A model generated the notes under the pieces. It was not told the DNA's origin. It saw nothing but the letters and a program-made list of their open reading frames with translations, and did no database searches. Shown here in pieces: positions 33,500 to 44,900 of a stretch of DNA of 64,000 nt; the first letter of the stretch is position 1; every line of letters begins with the position of its first letter. This DNA comes from Magnaporthiopsis rhizophila. Taxonomy: Eukaryota; Ascomycota; Sordariomycetes; Magnaporthales; Magnaporthaceae. A program made the translations under genes and the position numbers. The stretch covers positions 1-64,000 of the forward strand of contig PYSS01000154.1 in NCBI GenBank assembly GCA_003049465.1, written 5' to 3'.

Positions 33500-36236
33500 A
33501 AGTCCCGGTCTCGTCGTAGCAGTGGATGCTCCCAAGCTCTCGGTCATCCGTCAGCCGCTGAACCCCCACGCTGTCCCATGCTTCGAGTGAGTGCGCTCTT
33601 CCGAGTTGTGAATTTGGCTCTCGTCCTGGTGGCGGCCGGTGCTGACAATCCCCCAGCATTGTCTTAGTCCACGAGTTCGGTGGCTATGCGGAGCGGACAT
33701 GGCAGCCACTGTGGCCGGCTGGCGATGAATCTGGGACGCAGCAGGACGCCAGGGTTCTCAGCTTCGGCTACAACGAGACAAGCCGACATCCGTACGGACG
33801 AGAGGCGCTGTCGAGCCTTGCGGAAAGACTGCTATGGGAACTGTACCGAGAGCGGAACGAGGAGGATACGAGGCTGCGCCCTCTCGTGTTCGTCGGGCGC
33901 GAGGCCGGCGGGTTCGTCATCAAGAAGGTAACGTATTAACCTTGACGGCACGCGCCGAGCCGAGCTTGATGGAGCTAACCTAGCAAGGCTCTCGTCGCCG
34001 CGCGGCTCGACGCACGATACTGGGACATGTTCTCCCGCACTGTTGGCGTTGTGAGTGACTCGCCATCTCCTGGCGCATGCGGCCTGGGCCTTTCTCCTCC
34101 TGGTCCGCTGGATATCGATCCGTGCTCATGCCCCTGCCCTATCAGGTCTTTTTCGACACTCCTCACCAGCGTGGTTCGCGGTCCTGGAGGGATATTGTTT
34201 CAGGCATGTTCCAACAAAGCCCGCTCCACCGAGACTTGGGGATGACGGCGCCAGCCGACCTGCTGCGCGATGACGATGCAGCCGCACTGACAGAGCTGTC
34301 GGATGCCTTTGTCCGCATCCCGAGCCTTCTGGTCGTAAGCGACACGCCGCTCGATTTAAACGTGAGTCAATCCGGGCAAGCAATGGACTTCAGCTAGCAG
34401 CAGCCACTAAAATTTGCCCAAATGCAACTCTCGCCAAAAGAGCAACTTAAGCGCGTCACTTGGTCCGACCCTCAAACCCTTCCAAGCCGTAGGGTTGGAG
34501 AAGTCGCTGAACACTGGCTTCTTACCTGGCTTGACCGAAGTAATGCGAAAGGAGTCGCCCAAGGGCAAAAGTAAGTCCACGTTACACGGTGAACAAACCG
34601 ACGCCGTCCCGGCTAGGCAGAGACCGAAGCTAACCCTCGTCTTTCAGACAAAGGCCTGTCCGAGGGTCATCACCAAGTGCTGCAGCTGCTCCGCCCTCAC
34701 AAGGTGCGGCAGGAGCATGTGCCGGCCCCAGCCACCCCGGGCACGTGTTCTTGGATCGAGGAGAAGGTGATATTTAAGAAATGGCGAGATCGGAACTCCG
34801 TGAATCGTCTTTTGTGGATCTGCGGCGAGATGGGCTGCGGCAAGACGTACCTGGCCAGGCACATTAAGCAGATCCTCGAGGACCCAAAGGGCAGCCAGGC
34901 GCAGCCCGGGTCCAAGGGCGAGACGGTCGCCTACTGCTGTCTCCAGAACTTGATGGAGGCCTACAGAACGCCCCAGGCGATCATCGGATGGCTGCTCCAC
35001 GACGTCATCAATGCCCAGCCGGAGGTGATGGATGCGGCTAGGCTCGGCACCCGACCCGTCAGCGACTTCACCCAGTACGACGCCCGGATGACCTGGAAGA
35101 GCGTGGTGACCGAGGCGATCCAGTACGGCCGCTGCCTGACCATCATCGTCGACAAAATCGACCAACTCTGTGTCGACGACAAGGCCCTGGACGATCTCCT
35201 CAAAAGTCTCGCTTGCGGGGAGCTTTACTTGACGACCCACAGAAAGACGGTCCGACTGCTGGTGCTCTCCCGCCCTCAGGAGCGGCTCGAGAGGACACTA
35301 AGGGGATACTGCTTCTCTCGCTACGACGTCACCCCGCAAGATATGCAACTTGATATCGAAAAGACGGCCTAAGGGGTCCTGGACGTTATTCAGAAATATC
35401 CCGGCGGCCCCGCCATTGCCAAAGATTTCCGCGCACAGATCGAGAAGGAAGCCGACGGCATGTACCTCTGGGCCGGGCTCGCGCTGAATGACGCCTTGAA
35501 GAGAGTTGCGCCCGACAACCGGAGAGCGGGTCGGCCGACCAGGAACATCTTCCTGCTCTTTGACCAATATCTCGGAGAAATCCTCTCGGCATCCAGCAGC
35601 AGCACCGACAAGGCTTTTCGGCGGACAGTGCTGTTCTAGTTGACATACCAGGCGGAGCCCATGAGCGATGAAGAGCTGCGGATCGCGTGTGCCATGGTCG
35701 AGGGGGTCGAGGATGTCAGACAGCCCAACTGGACCGGCGTGGTCGACGAAAACCTCGACTTTCGTTCCTACCATCCCTACATACGGCGAGACGTCCTAGA
35801 CACGTGCAGCCAGCTCGTAAAGATCGAGCCCGGCGGGCGGATCGGGCTCGTCCACCCCTCGCTTAAGGAGTACCTCACCACGCCCAAGGAGGCACTCCCG
35901 GACGCGTGCCAGCTCCCCCACCACGAGTATTTCCATTGTGACAACAAGGAGGCCCACAAGAATATCAGTTCCCTCCGCAAGGACTATCTGCTCCAGTCTG
36001 GCCTGAAGGACTGCGGGAAGCGCAAGATCCCAGCCGAGGAGGAGGCGTGGCTCGAAGAGGTCGAAAGTCGCAGCTTCGCGTACGCCTTCCTCCGGTACGC
36101 GGCGCTCTACTGGATTCACCACGCCAGACTGGCCAGTCCCCCGTTCGAGGGCGGATTGGAGGAGCGGGACGATGATAAGTCCAAGCAGCTGCTCAGCTTC
36201 GGGGACGAATCCCAATACGAACGTCCTTTCGGCTGA
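33500..36236 (+). pseudogene. Dead SesB-esterase/NACHT STAND gene
   Basis: The pieces line up with fungal SesB-type alpha/beta-hydrolase-NACHT proteins. Exon ends at 33586, 33657-33927, 33988-34050 and from 34146 give DIVLVHEFGGYAERTW, RVLSFGYNETS, LVFVGREAGGFVIKKALVA and GVVFFDTPHQRGS. Further on come the NACHT-type CSWIEEKVIFKKWRDR, Walker A LLWICGEMGCGKTYLA and Walker B-like LTIIVDKIDQL, then a winged-helix-like stretch. The long frame carries TAA at 35370-35372 and TAG at 35637-35639, each one C-to-T change from CAA or CAG. It reads protein-like on both sides of each stop. The nucleophile elbow is GREAG where SesB has GHSLG, so the catalytic Ser is lost (33889-33915). No in-frame ATG precedes exon 1. 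The exon layout between 34361 and 34650 is uncertain. Confidence 0.8.
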
Positions 36237-36486
36237 TGGGGGTGTGGTGGGTGGCTTCCGGGCAAGTGGTGGAATTCCCCCGCTCGATCCGTGACCTCAA
36301 TGCCACGTTTCCCAAACGAAGAACGGCAAATCCGCGACGAGGGGTGGGAGGAGACGGCAGTTCGGAGGGCGGCCGCCGACGACGAGAAGCTTGACGACCC
36401 GGTCGGTGAGGAAGGGGACTCGCGTGGGAGATCGAGACCAACCTCGCCGGTCTCATGGGGGTGGATGGGCCAGCTGAAAGCTAGAC

Positions 36487-36840
36487 CTCGGCGTCCGGAT
36501 CGACAGAGACAAAAAGACCATTGAGAAATTGATAAACGATGAGGACGGCCAGGAGCTGCTGAAGGGGCTGTAGGAGCAGATGGACGATGCAAAGGAGGAT
36601 GCCAAGACTGCAGCAGAGGAAAAGGTCAAGAGGCGCTGGACGACCGCGACAAAATGAAGGAGATGTACGACGCCATAGAGAAGTCGATGTCTCGACATCG
36701 GAGACTCTCTCATGAGGAGCAAGGGGTTTCTGGTGGAGCAGAAACAGACCCGGACCTCATGGAATCTGTTCCGCCGAACGGGCTCCTGAGGAACGGACAG
36801 CGGCCGCGGTTGCGTTTGTGTTTGCTAGTCATTCACACCA
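36487..36840 (+). pseudogene. Decayed Lys/Glu-rich coiled-coil gene fragment
   Basis: One frame reads DRDKKTIEKLINDEDGQELL, then a TAG (about 36571-36573), then EQMDDAKEDAKTAAEEK. A +1 frame change at about 36623 continues as ALDDRDKMKEMYDAIEKSM. This is consistent with a helical, charged protein broken by a stop and a frameshift. No family recognised. It may be the tail of the adjacent dead NACHT gene or a separate relic. Confidence 0.4.
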
Positions 36841-37285
36841 AGTTGGCTTTTTTTTTCTTTAATAGTCACGGATGGTGAAGGCTCAGACCATGTGGCAGTG
36901 ATGGCCTGGTCTGCATGAGTGGATACTCAGCTTGGACGGATCATGTCATGTGACTTGGCGACTCGTCACACAAATGTCGCGCCCATCTGACGCGTCGGAT
37001 CAACATTCCCCAGCCAACCCCGCCTCTTTTGTCAACTTCCACGCCATCACGATTGCTTCGCCACAGCCCCTCTCCTCGCTAAACCACACACTAGCGTCTG
37101 TTAGATCACGGATGTAGAGCCACCGTTGCTTGAGTGATTCCTCGATTCGTACGGCGAGGATGAATGCTTCCATGTCGTCGTCGTAACCAGCCAGCTCAGC
37201 CTCGTGTCTCCCACCCAAACCGTGCTTTACAACTTGCTTCTCAACACATCCACATGGTCTCGCTGCTCTTTTGCCACAGGAAGTG

Positions 37286-39181
37286 ATGCCGGATGAGGAA
37301 TGCGCAAACCCGCTGCTGCTCCGGTGGGTCAAGGAGTGGTGGGAGCTTGCCCGCGAGCGCAACTCCAAGGGCGTCACGACTTATAAGCACGCTTACGACT
37401 CGCTCAAGGCGTGCCCTATAACCTTTACACACCCTTCACAGCTTCAGCAGCTTCGGGGCTTTGGTCCTGGACTCTGCGGACGTCTTACCGATGCCCTCAA
37501 AAAGCACTGCGAGGCGAACGGCCTGCCCATGCCGAAGGCCCAGTCAAGGTCCAAAGCCGCGCGCGCCGCCTCCAACATCTCGCAGCTGCTCGATGGGGAG
37601 GAAGAATCGGGAGCCTCGGAGCCTGCGCCTAAAAAGCCCCGTAAAACCAAGGAGTATGTCCCGGCGTACAGGACGGGGGCGTATGCCCTGATCATGGCCC
37701 TCTCCTCGGCGAACCAGGACGCCCAGGTCGGGCTGCCCAAGGCAGAGCTCATCGAGCTTGCTCAACCCCACTGCGACGCCTCTTTTACCGCCCCGAGCGA
37801 CCCGACCAAATTCTACACGGCTTGGAACTCGATGAAGAGCCTGCTGCAGAAGGAGCTCGTCTACGAGCGGGGCCGTCCGCTCAAGCGCTACGCCCTGACC
37901 GACGAGGGCTGGGACGTGGCGCTGCGAGTCAAAGAGACGGCAGAAGTCCGGGGTGGGTCCTTCGGGGCCGCGGGGCCAGCCCGTCAGGGGGCCAGAAGTG
38001 CTGGAGGCTCGCGGATGGCAACGGACACCGCGCCTCCCCAGGCTCGGGCTCCGCGCAAAGACGCCGACGTCGTCATAGCACAAGAAGAATCGGACGATGA
38101 CAGAGGCGATCGGCAGCCGCCGCCGCCGCCGCCGCACTCCCAGTACAGCGACGTCGTCTCGGACGGGCCCGGAGTATCCGACGACAACGCCCTGCCGACC
38201 TTTACCCCGATCCGTCTGCCCCCTGGCTCGTTCAAGGTCCACCTCGTGCTCGATGTGCGCGAGGTCAGGGCCAAGACGGATAGGGACTATATGCAGCAGG
38301 AGCTAGCCAAAAAGGGGGTCACCCCCATCATGCGCAGCCTGGAGCTTGGCGACGCGCTGTGGGTGGCCAAGTGCGACGACCCGACGCTCCTGGGCCGCAT
38401 GGGCGCCGAGGGCGACGAGGTGGTGCTGGACTACATCGCCGAGCGGAAGCGGCTCGACGACCTGGTCAGCAGCGTCAAGGACGGCCGGTTCCACGAGCAA
38501 AAGTTCCGTCTCCGGCGGTCCGGCGTGCGCAACGTCGTCTACGTCGTCGAGGAGATCACCATGGACAGCCAGTACTTTCAGCGGTACGAGGAGATGGTCG
38601 AGTCGGCCATAGCCTCGACCCAGGTCGTCAACGGCTTCTTCCTCAAGCGCACCTTGAAGATGGATGAGACGATCGCCTACCTCACCCGCCTGACGCGCGT
38701 GCTCAAGGCGCGGTACGAGAGCAGGACCCTCCACGTCATCCCGACCCGGGTCCTGACGGCCAAAAACTACCTCCCTTTGCTTGCGCACCTGCGCGGCGAC
38801 GAAGATGCGGCAACGGCGACGGCCGTGACGGCCGCGACGACGGCTCTTCCCAACCCGGCGGCGGTGTGGGACTACTACATCAGCTACCCGGCCTTCGCTT
38901 CGCTGGCGTCCAAATCGGACATGATGACGTTGAGGGACGTCTACCTCAAGATGCTCATGTGCACAAAGGGCATCACGGGCGACAAGGCCATCGAGATCCA
39001 GAAGCGGTGGCCGACGCCGTACGACTTCGTCAAGGCGTTCGAGGCGTGCGGCGGTAACGACGAGGCTAGCAGGAAGAGGAAGCGCGAGATGGTGTCTGGC
39101 CAGATGGCCAACCTGCTTGGTCGCAAAAAGGTCACCAAAGCCTTTAGCCAGAAGCTCGCCGAGGTCTGGGGGGACGCTTGA
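37286..39181 (+). CDS. MUS81: Crossover junction endonuclease MUS81
   Basis: Single exon, about 631 residues from the ATG at 37286 (MPDEECANPLLLRWVKEWW), which matches the typical fungal start. MUS81 is the catalytic subunit of the Mus81-Eme1/Mms4 structure-selective nuclease, which cuts stalled forks and recombination intermediates in the nucleus. Visible parts: N-terminal helix-hairpin-helix (LQQLRGFGPGLCGRLTDALK); winged-helix region (YRTGAYALIMAL, FYTAWNSMKSLLQKELVYE); a disordered Pro-rich linker with a short acidic patch; and the ERCC4 nuclease (LVLDVREVR, ELGDALWVAKCD, DYIAERKRLDDLVSSVKDGR) with the ERKxxxD catalytic signature. A C-terminal double HhH ends the protein (TLRDVYLKMLMCTKGITGDK). 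Length and order agree with the family. Confidence 0.96.
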   Translation: MPDEECANPLLLRWVKEWWELARERNSKGVTTYKHAYDSLKACPITFTHPSQLQQLRGFGPGLCGRLTDALKKHCEANGLPMPKAQSRSKAARAASNISQLLDGEEESGASEPAPKKPRKTKEYVPAYRTGAYALIMALSSANQDAQVGLPKAELIELAQPHCDASFTAPSDPTKFYTAWNSMKSLLQKELVYERGRPLKRYALTDEGWDVALRVKETAEVRGGSFGAAGPARQGARSAGGSRMATDTAPPQARAPRKDADVVIAQEESDDDRGDRQPPPPPPHSQYSDVVSDGPGVSDDNALPTFTPIRLPPGSFKVHLVLDVREVRAKTDRDYMQQELAKKGVTPIMRSLELGDALWVAKCDDPTLLGRMGAEGDEVVLDYIAERKRLDDLVSSVKDGRFHEQKFRLRRSGVRNVVYVVEEITMDSQYFQRYEEMVESAIASTQVVNGFFLKRTLKMDETIAYLTRLTRVLKARYESRTLHVIPTRVLTAKNYLPLLAHLRGDEDAATATAVTAATTALPNPAAVWDYYISYPAFASLASKSDMMTLRDVYLKMLMCTKGITGDKAIEIQKRWPTPYDFVKAFEACGGNDEASRKRKREMVSGQMANLLGRKKVTKAFSQKLAEVWGDA

Positions 39182-40649
39182 CGTTAGATTTTAGGTCCTT
39201 TCTTCCAGCCCTTTATAATTTTCTTCTTCGGTTTTTCATGCACTGATTGTTGTTTCGAGTCCATAATGCCGCTGCCCACCTAGGCACCTAGGTGCCTATG
39301 TCGGGGTTAAAATGGGGGTTCTAGGTACCGATGCCAGATAGAATTTATAATGACCCGACAAAGTTGTACACGAAATATCGCAATAGTGTAATGACAAGAA
39401 GAAATAGTAGCAGGTAGATAACACTCTCGGCTGGTTATTGTGTCGATATGATCACCTTCGCTAACACTGTCGCCCCGGTTGGTATTGTGGCCCCACTGAT
39501 TTTATTTAAAAGGAAAGAGGGAAAAGGGAAAGGGATTTGTAGTAAAATAGCATTTATATGCGCGTGCGCTTAGTGAAAGGGGGTGCCTTGGCCCTCTGCG
39601 TATGCAAGGCGGCCAGCAAAGAGCCACGATGCTCCCATTCGCAGCACTACGCGGAGTATTTAAGTGCCCTCCTCACCTTCCGGAGGGTCCGACCGGCAGG
39701 CGCGCCCGGCCAACGGGGCGACGATAGCGAACAAAAAAACCTGTCAGCCGGCTATAAAGCCACGGAGATAACGATGATCAACGGAGGTGATAATGGCGAA
39801 AAAGGACGCTGTCAGCCTGCCATAAAAATTACGGGAGGCTGTTGGCATAATGTTGAGAGGGCAGCCATGGGTCGCACGAGGCTGGGCGGGAGATACCTAA
39901 TGCCGAAGGCCGGAGCCTCCAAGACAGGAGCAACGGCATGGAAGTGTCCGCCATGGAGATCACCGGCTTTACTAAGATCATGCCGGAGGTTCGGGATCCG
40001 ACAAAGCAGGGACTTGCTTCGTACGATGCTCCTGTCCAACCGACGGCATAGTGCTACATCTCAGATGTTCGCACGTAGGACTGTTTTTATCTCTTAAACC
40101 AGAGTTATCTACATATTCAGATCAACAAAAGTATTCACCTGTCTTACCCATCTCGTCGATCGACAGCAGACGAACCACATGTACATATAGTATTAGTTGC
40201 GCATGCACTCAATAAAAGGGGCCTCTCACGGAATGCCCGGGATCCTTCCCGCCGCCATGGCCTGTCACAGCGAGATCGGAAGAAGGCCTTTAGGTGATCG
40301 CCTCGGTGTATTTAAAGCCTAGGAATAGGCTTTCCCTTAGACAGATAGATCTTTTCCTCTCATGCGCAATTGCATAGGACCCTTTTCCCAAATTCTGACG
40401 GTCGTTGCTTATCACTAATGAAGCTTTCCCTGTCGTAGCGGGAGTACAGCCTCCTACCAACAGAGGTCAAATAATCACGGAAGCAACAGAAACCAGCGAT
40501 ACACAAAGACAGGAGTTTGGTATAGTCTCTTGGCAAATATCGTCGAAGGTACTGTCAAAACGGGGTAACATTTTTGTCTGCCCAAGGAGTGCCCGTACAT
40601 AGTGTCTAGGACACCCACCCTCCCCATTTTCCCCTTCAAGGTACCTACT
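39182..40649. other. Intergenic with weak coding traces
   Basis: Contains a palindromic CACCTAGGTGCC patch (39278-39301). A 179-codon plus-strand frame (39558-40097) has no recognisable domain. A second frame nearby (about 39938-40051, with MEITGFTKIMPEVRDPTKQG, ending in TAG) looks more protein-like, so this could be a decayed gene. Otherwise nothing. Confidence 0.35.
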
Positions 40650-41426
40650 CTACTGCTGCGACTTTCCCCGTCCCACGATCCCCTCGACAATCTTCTCCAA
40701 GTTCCGGCCGGCGCCCAGCGAGCTGATGTATCCGGCCATGCTCTTCTCGGCGTACTTTGCCAGCACGTCAACCTCGACGTTGACCGAGTCCCCCACGCTC
40801 TTCTGCGCCAGCACGACGCGCTCTTGCGTGTACACGATGAGCATGACCTCCCACCAGCCCTCTACGTCGTCGACCTGCGTGACCGTCAGGCTGGTGCCGT
40901 CGAGCGCGACGTAGCCCTTGCGCACGACGTACTTCATTATCTTTTCCGGCTCGCTCGTCGGTTTGAAGCGCATCGTGACGGCGTTGCCGTCGGCCCGCCG
41001 CTCGACGATGGTGGCCGTCGCGTCGACGTGGCCCTGCACAAAGTGGCCGCCCATGCGCGTGTCGGCGCGCACCGCCCGCTCCAGGTTGACGCGCGAGCCG
41101 GCCACGAGCCCGCCCAGGTCCGTCACCCGCAGCGTCTCGGGCGCCACGCCGACGCTGAAGTCGCGCGCCGAAAAGGACGTGACGGTCAGGCACACGCCGT
41201 TGACGGCGATGCTGTCGCCGTCGTGGCAGTCCGACAGCAGCGTGCTGGCCGCCGGGAGTGAGATGGTCAGCGACGTCCCGCCCGTGGCGTCGTGCGGGTT
41301 GAGTTCCGCGACGACTTTTGCCGTGATTGTTAGCAAGCTTATCATTTTTATACGAAAGCATGCCAAACATTTGACTCGGCCTGACGATGACGGACCTCCA
41401 ATCTCTTCAACAATCCCGGTGAACAT
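40650..41426 (-). CDS. RIB5: Riboflavin synthase alpha chain
   Basis: Minus strand, exon 1 41426-41396 and exon 2 41314-40650, about 231 residues. The 81-base intron is frame-compatible if read through. However, it contains an ideal branch site (TTGCTAAC) and splicing restores the family start MFTGIVEEIGVVAEL, so splicing is preferred. The enzyme dismutates two 6,7-dimethyl-8-ribityllumazines to riboflavin in the cytosol, the last step of vitamin B2 synthesis. Two lumazine-binding barrels are visible. The first has DSIAVNGVCLTVTSF and LERAVRADTRMGGHFVQGHV. The second has YVALDGTSLTVT and SVNVEVDVLAKYAEK, which closes the protein. The donor GTCCGT is non-consensus. Confidence 0.95.
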   Translation of the reverse strand: MFTGIVEEIGGPSSSGRVKCLACFRIKMISLLTITAKVVAELNPHDATGGTSLTISLPAASTLLSDCHDGDSIAVNGVCLTVTSFSARDFSVGVAPETLRVTDLGGLVAGSRVNLERAVRADTRMGGHFVQGHVDATATIVERRADGNAVTMRFKPTSEPEKIMKYVVRKGYVALDGTSLTVTQVDDVEGWWEVMLIVYTQERVVLAQKSVGDSVNVEVDVLAKYAEKSMAGYISSLGAGRNLEKIVEGIVGRGKSQQ

Positions 41427-41999
41427 GGTTCTTCTTCCTTTGCTTTGTGTCTTGCGTGTACCAGCCTCAATGTGCAAATGCAAGATTCGTTAGGGCAGAC
41501 CTCAGATCTCTGGAGTATGGAGACGCGAAGAGCAATGATGTTGTCTTGCGAGGGGCGATCCGAAGTTTGTTTTTTGAGATGCAGTTCGGATGTGGTGGGG
41601 TTTTGGCACAGGCAGGTTACTATTGTGATGCGGATTGATGACAGCCAATTTCTAAGCATCGTGTCAACAGCTTGCATTCTGATTGTATCCATCTTGACTC
41701 CCGCTAATCGGCCCTCAGCGATGAGGCTATGGAAAGTTACCTGTTTTTTGTACTAAAACTACCCGAGTGAACGCTGAGAAGAATCCATTGATACATCACA
41801 AAAATAATCATAATCCCAAAGCGCGAGGATAAAACCCACGGAATCAAGACCACCCAAGAATAAACCCAGTTTCCTTCCCCAACGCGTTTCGCTGTGGCCT
41901 AGTAACAGAGGATCCGCGGCCGGTACGCCCCCGATCATCGCTCCCAAAATAAAGATCTATATCCGTACTAGGCGTATACAAATGTCCCCAAATGCGAGC
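41427..41999. other. Intergenic between RIB5 and MED16
   Basis: RIB5 promoter and MED16 3' flank. No gene seen. Confidence 0.5.
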
Positions 42000-44900
42000 T
42001 CAGCCAACTGTAGCCCCCTTGGCCAACAAGCCCCAGCATCCCCCGCAAGGGCACTTCCGCTGCTGTGCAATAACAAAGGTGACTGCTGGCTTCTGTGCCG
42101 TCACGTCTTCCATGACCGCCGCGCACCGGACGCACCGCCTGCGCAACAGAGCGCCTGTTGATCCATTCGCTCCAGGCAGCTGCTGATGCCGTCCCGTCGC
42201 TGGCGGCTCTCTGCCGTCGTCTCTAGGAACAAGCTCAATCTCGGAGCGCTTGAAGGCATCAATGTGCTTGCCCCGGGCGCGCCGTTCCTGAAGGCTGCGC
42301 GGGTCGTCCAGGACATCGAGCAGGGCAAAGTCGGCAAAGAACAGCTGCGCTCGGTCCGTCTGAGCTCGGAAAGCGGGCAGGTCAACTTCGAAGAACTTTT
42401 TGAGCACAGGGATAAAGGCGGGGGGCGGCGCGTTGCCCAGCAATATCGTCAGCTCGCACTGAGCCTGGGCCCGCTTCACCGCCTGATCCAGACCGCCCTG
42501 CTGCTGTTGCTGCTGCTGTGTCTTGTTGCCTTGCTGCTGCTGTTGCTGGCGCTGTTGCTGCTGCCGTTGCCGCTCCGCCAGCGGCCGCAGCATTGTCTCG
42601 TACGCGGTTCGGATGTCGCTACCTAGGGCCGACAGCAGCTCGCCAAACTCGGCCACCTTGATGAGGCTCGAAGACGTGTACCGCTGCATCTGCTGGTAGG
42701 ACAGATGTAGCCGATTGCTTGGGATTACAGAGTTGTCCTGGCTCGGCACCTGGGTGTAGTTCTTCTCGTAGTAGTCCGTCGCTCTGTGGCTGAGGGAGTC
42801 CAGGTGAACCAGGCGCCGGCAGGCTGCTTGGATGAAGCCCCTGGTCGAGGAGCAGAGCAGCAGGTGGAGGGCGACATCGTTGTTGCGGCTGTGCAGATAT
42901 TCCATGACATTCTTCCAGTCGGTCGGGTTCAGCAGCGCCTCGAACTTGGGATCGTCGGCAAGGTCGAAAAGGCTCTCGGCTAGCCACGAGAGCACATCCA
43001 GCGTCCACTTGGAGCCCGTCGCCAGCGCATCCACGACGTCGGGCTCATCCAGCGGTACGAGCTTGTCCGCCTTGTACGTGTGGCTAGCGATGGTTATCAG
43101 GATGACGATGCTGCGGACGCCGAGGGCCACGGCCCCGAACTTGCCGCCAAAGGAGCGCGGGTTGAACTCGCCGTACAGCCCCATGTGATGCAGAATGCTG
43201 AGGCAGAGCTGCAGGTGGTGGTTGCGCACGAGCTGATCGTGGTGTGCCTCCTCCGAGTAGTCGATGTGGATTTTGAGCATGCGTGCCACCTCCATTACCC
43301 AGTCGTACGCAAAACGGGGCTTGTCGATGAACTGGCGCCCGATAGCTAGGATGTCGTCGTGGTTGGTGTGTGACGACGCCGCCGCCGCAACCGTCAGGGC
43401 GAGACCAGCCACGACGGCGTGGTACTGCGCGTCCTGGGTGGTTGAGCCGATGTCGGCGGCAGGATAGCGCAAGCTGTTCCACCTGACCCTGGAGTCTTCG
43501 CATATCTGCACGAAAGAGCAGCTCGTGGGCGAAAAGGCAACCTGTAGGCAGGGTGTCTCGTCGGCGAAGCGGAAGCCCAGTCCATCCAGGGCCGAGATGC
43601 GCTCGAGGTCCGGACTGGCGTACATGACCTCTAGCGTGTAGCGGTCACGGTGCTGAACGGTGCCGTCGCTGAAGGCGAGGCAGACGACCCTGCCCTGGTG
43701 CAGCAGTTGGATGGACACGACCACCTTGTCCAGCCAGATGGGGTCCCATCGGCGGAGGCGCGTGGCCGGCTGCGTGGCAGGCGTGCCGGCGCGAGAGCTG
43801 AGCTGCTGGAAGGCCGGGTGCAGGGCTTGGGGCTGGGCCGACTGCGCCTGGTCGCCCACGATTTCCCAGGCGTCCAGCACGCTCTGCATGACGTGGCTAA
43901 AAGGCGACACGTGCGATCGCACGGCCAGGATAAGCGGCGGGACGAAGCCTTGCTGGTTGTTGCTTGCCAGCGTGGTGGGCAGCAGCTCCAGGAGCGAGAT
44001 GTGAGCCATGGAGGTATCCAGGGGAGGCTCGGGCTCCGGCGTAGGTCCCGCAAGCGACATCCAGCTCACGACGGCTACGCGCTTCTCCTTGAAGGTGGGA
44101 TTCAGCGGCTGGGTGTTTGCGAGGTTCTGCTTGTCCATCTGCGGCGGCAGACCCCAGTTGATGGTGACCTTGACAACCTTGAGCAGCCTCGAGGAGAGGG
44201 CGAGGGCGATGCACAGGCCGCTGCTACTTTTATCAGGACAGATGGAGGCGTGTGTGACTAGATCGTCAGAGCTGCCGATGTTCTCCAGTTCCAGCAAAGC
44301 CTCCTGGACCTTGTTGTTGGGCTGTGAGTAGAACATCTTGAGCATGCCGCCGGCGGTGATGCACACAAAGGCGCTCTTGGACGGGTTCGGATGCGACGGC
44401 CCGATGGCAGGCTTGTACGACGTCTCGTACCTCCATCCGTTGCCCTCGCGGACAGCGGGGCCTTGCAGGGCCGTGTATTGCTGTTTTCCGGGGGGCGCCA
44501 GCGGCAGCCAGAAGCAGCCCACGATGGCACCGAGCTCGTCGACCGGATCGGCATCCCATGCCCTCGTGGTGAAGGGGCGGTTGAGGCTGACGGGGCAATG
44601 GATGAAGCTGACACGGCCGACGTCGTCGACCACAGCTAGCTCTGGAATACCAGAGGAGGCCCAGGCAAGGTGGGCTATTTGGCCGCCGCCAGCCTGAGGG
44701 GGGACAATGCCAAAAGAACTGTAGGGTGTCTGGTCGCTCAATCCCCACGCAGCGTCGTCTGGGTGGCTCCGGAGGTAGCGCAGGTCGACGGAGCGGCCGT
44801 CGGCCGAGACGGAGGCGATGGTGCCCTGGCGCGACCATGCAATCTTCTGGCAGCAGCCACGGCCTCTTATCTCGTCGAGGCGTGATAGCAGCTGCTTGCT

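Noticed and set aside
39558..40097. 179-codon plus-strand frame between MUS81 and RIB5
   Set aside because: No domain, odd composition and a competing more protein-like frame; not listed as a gene.
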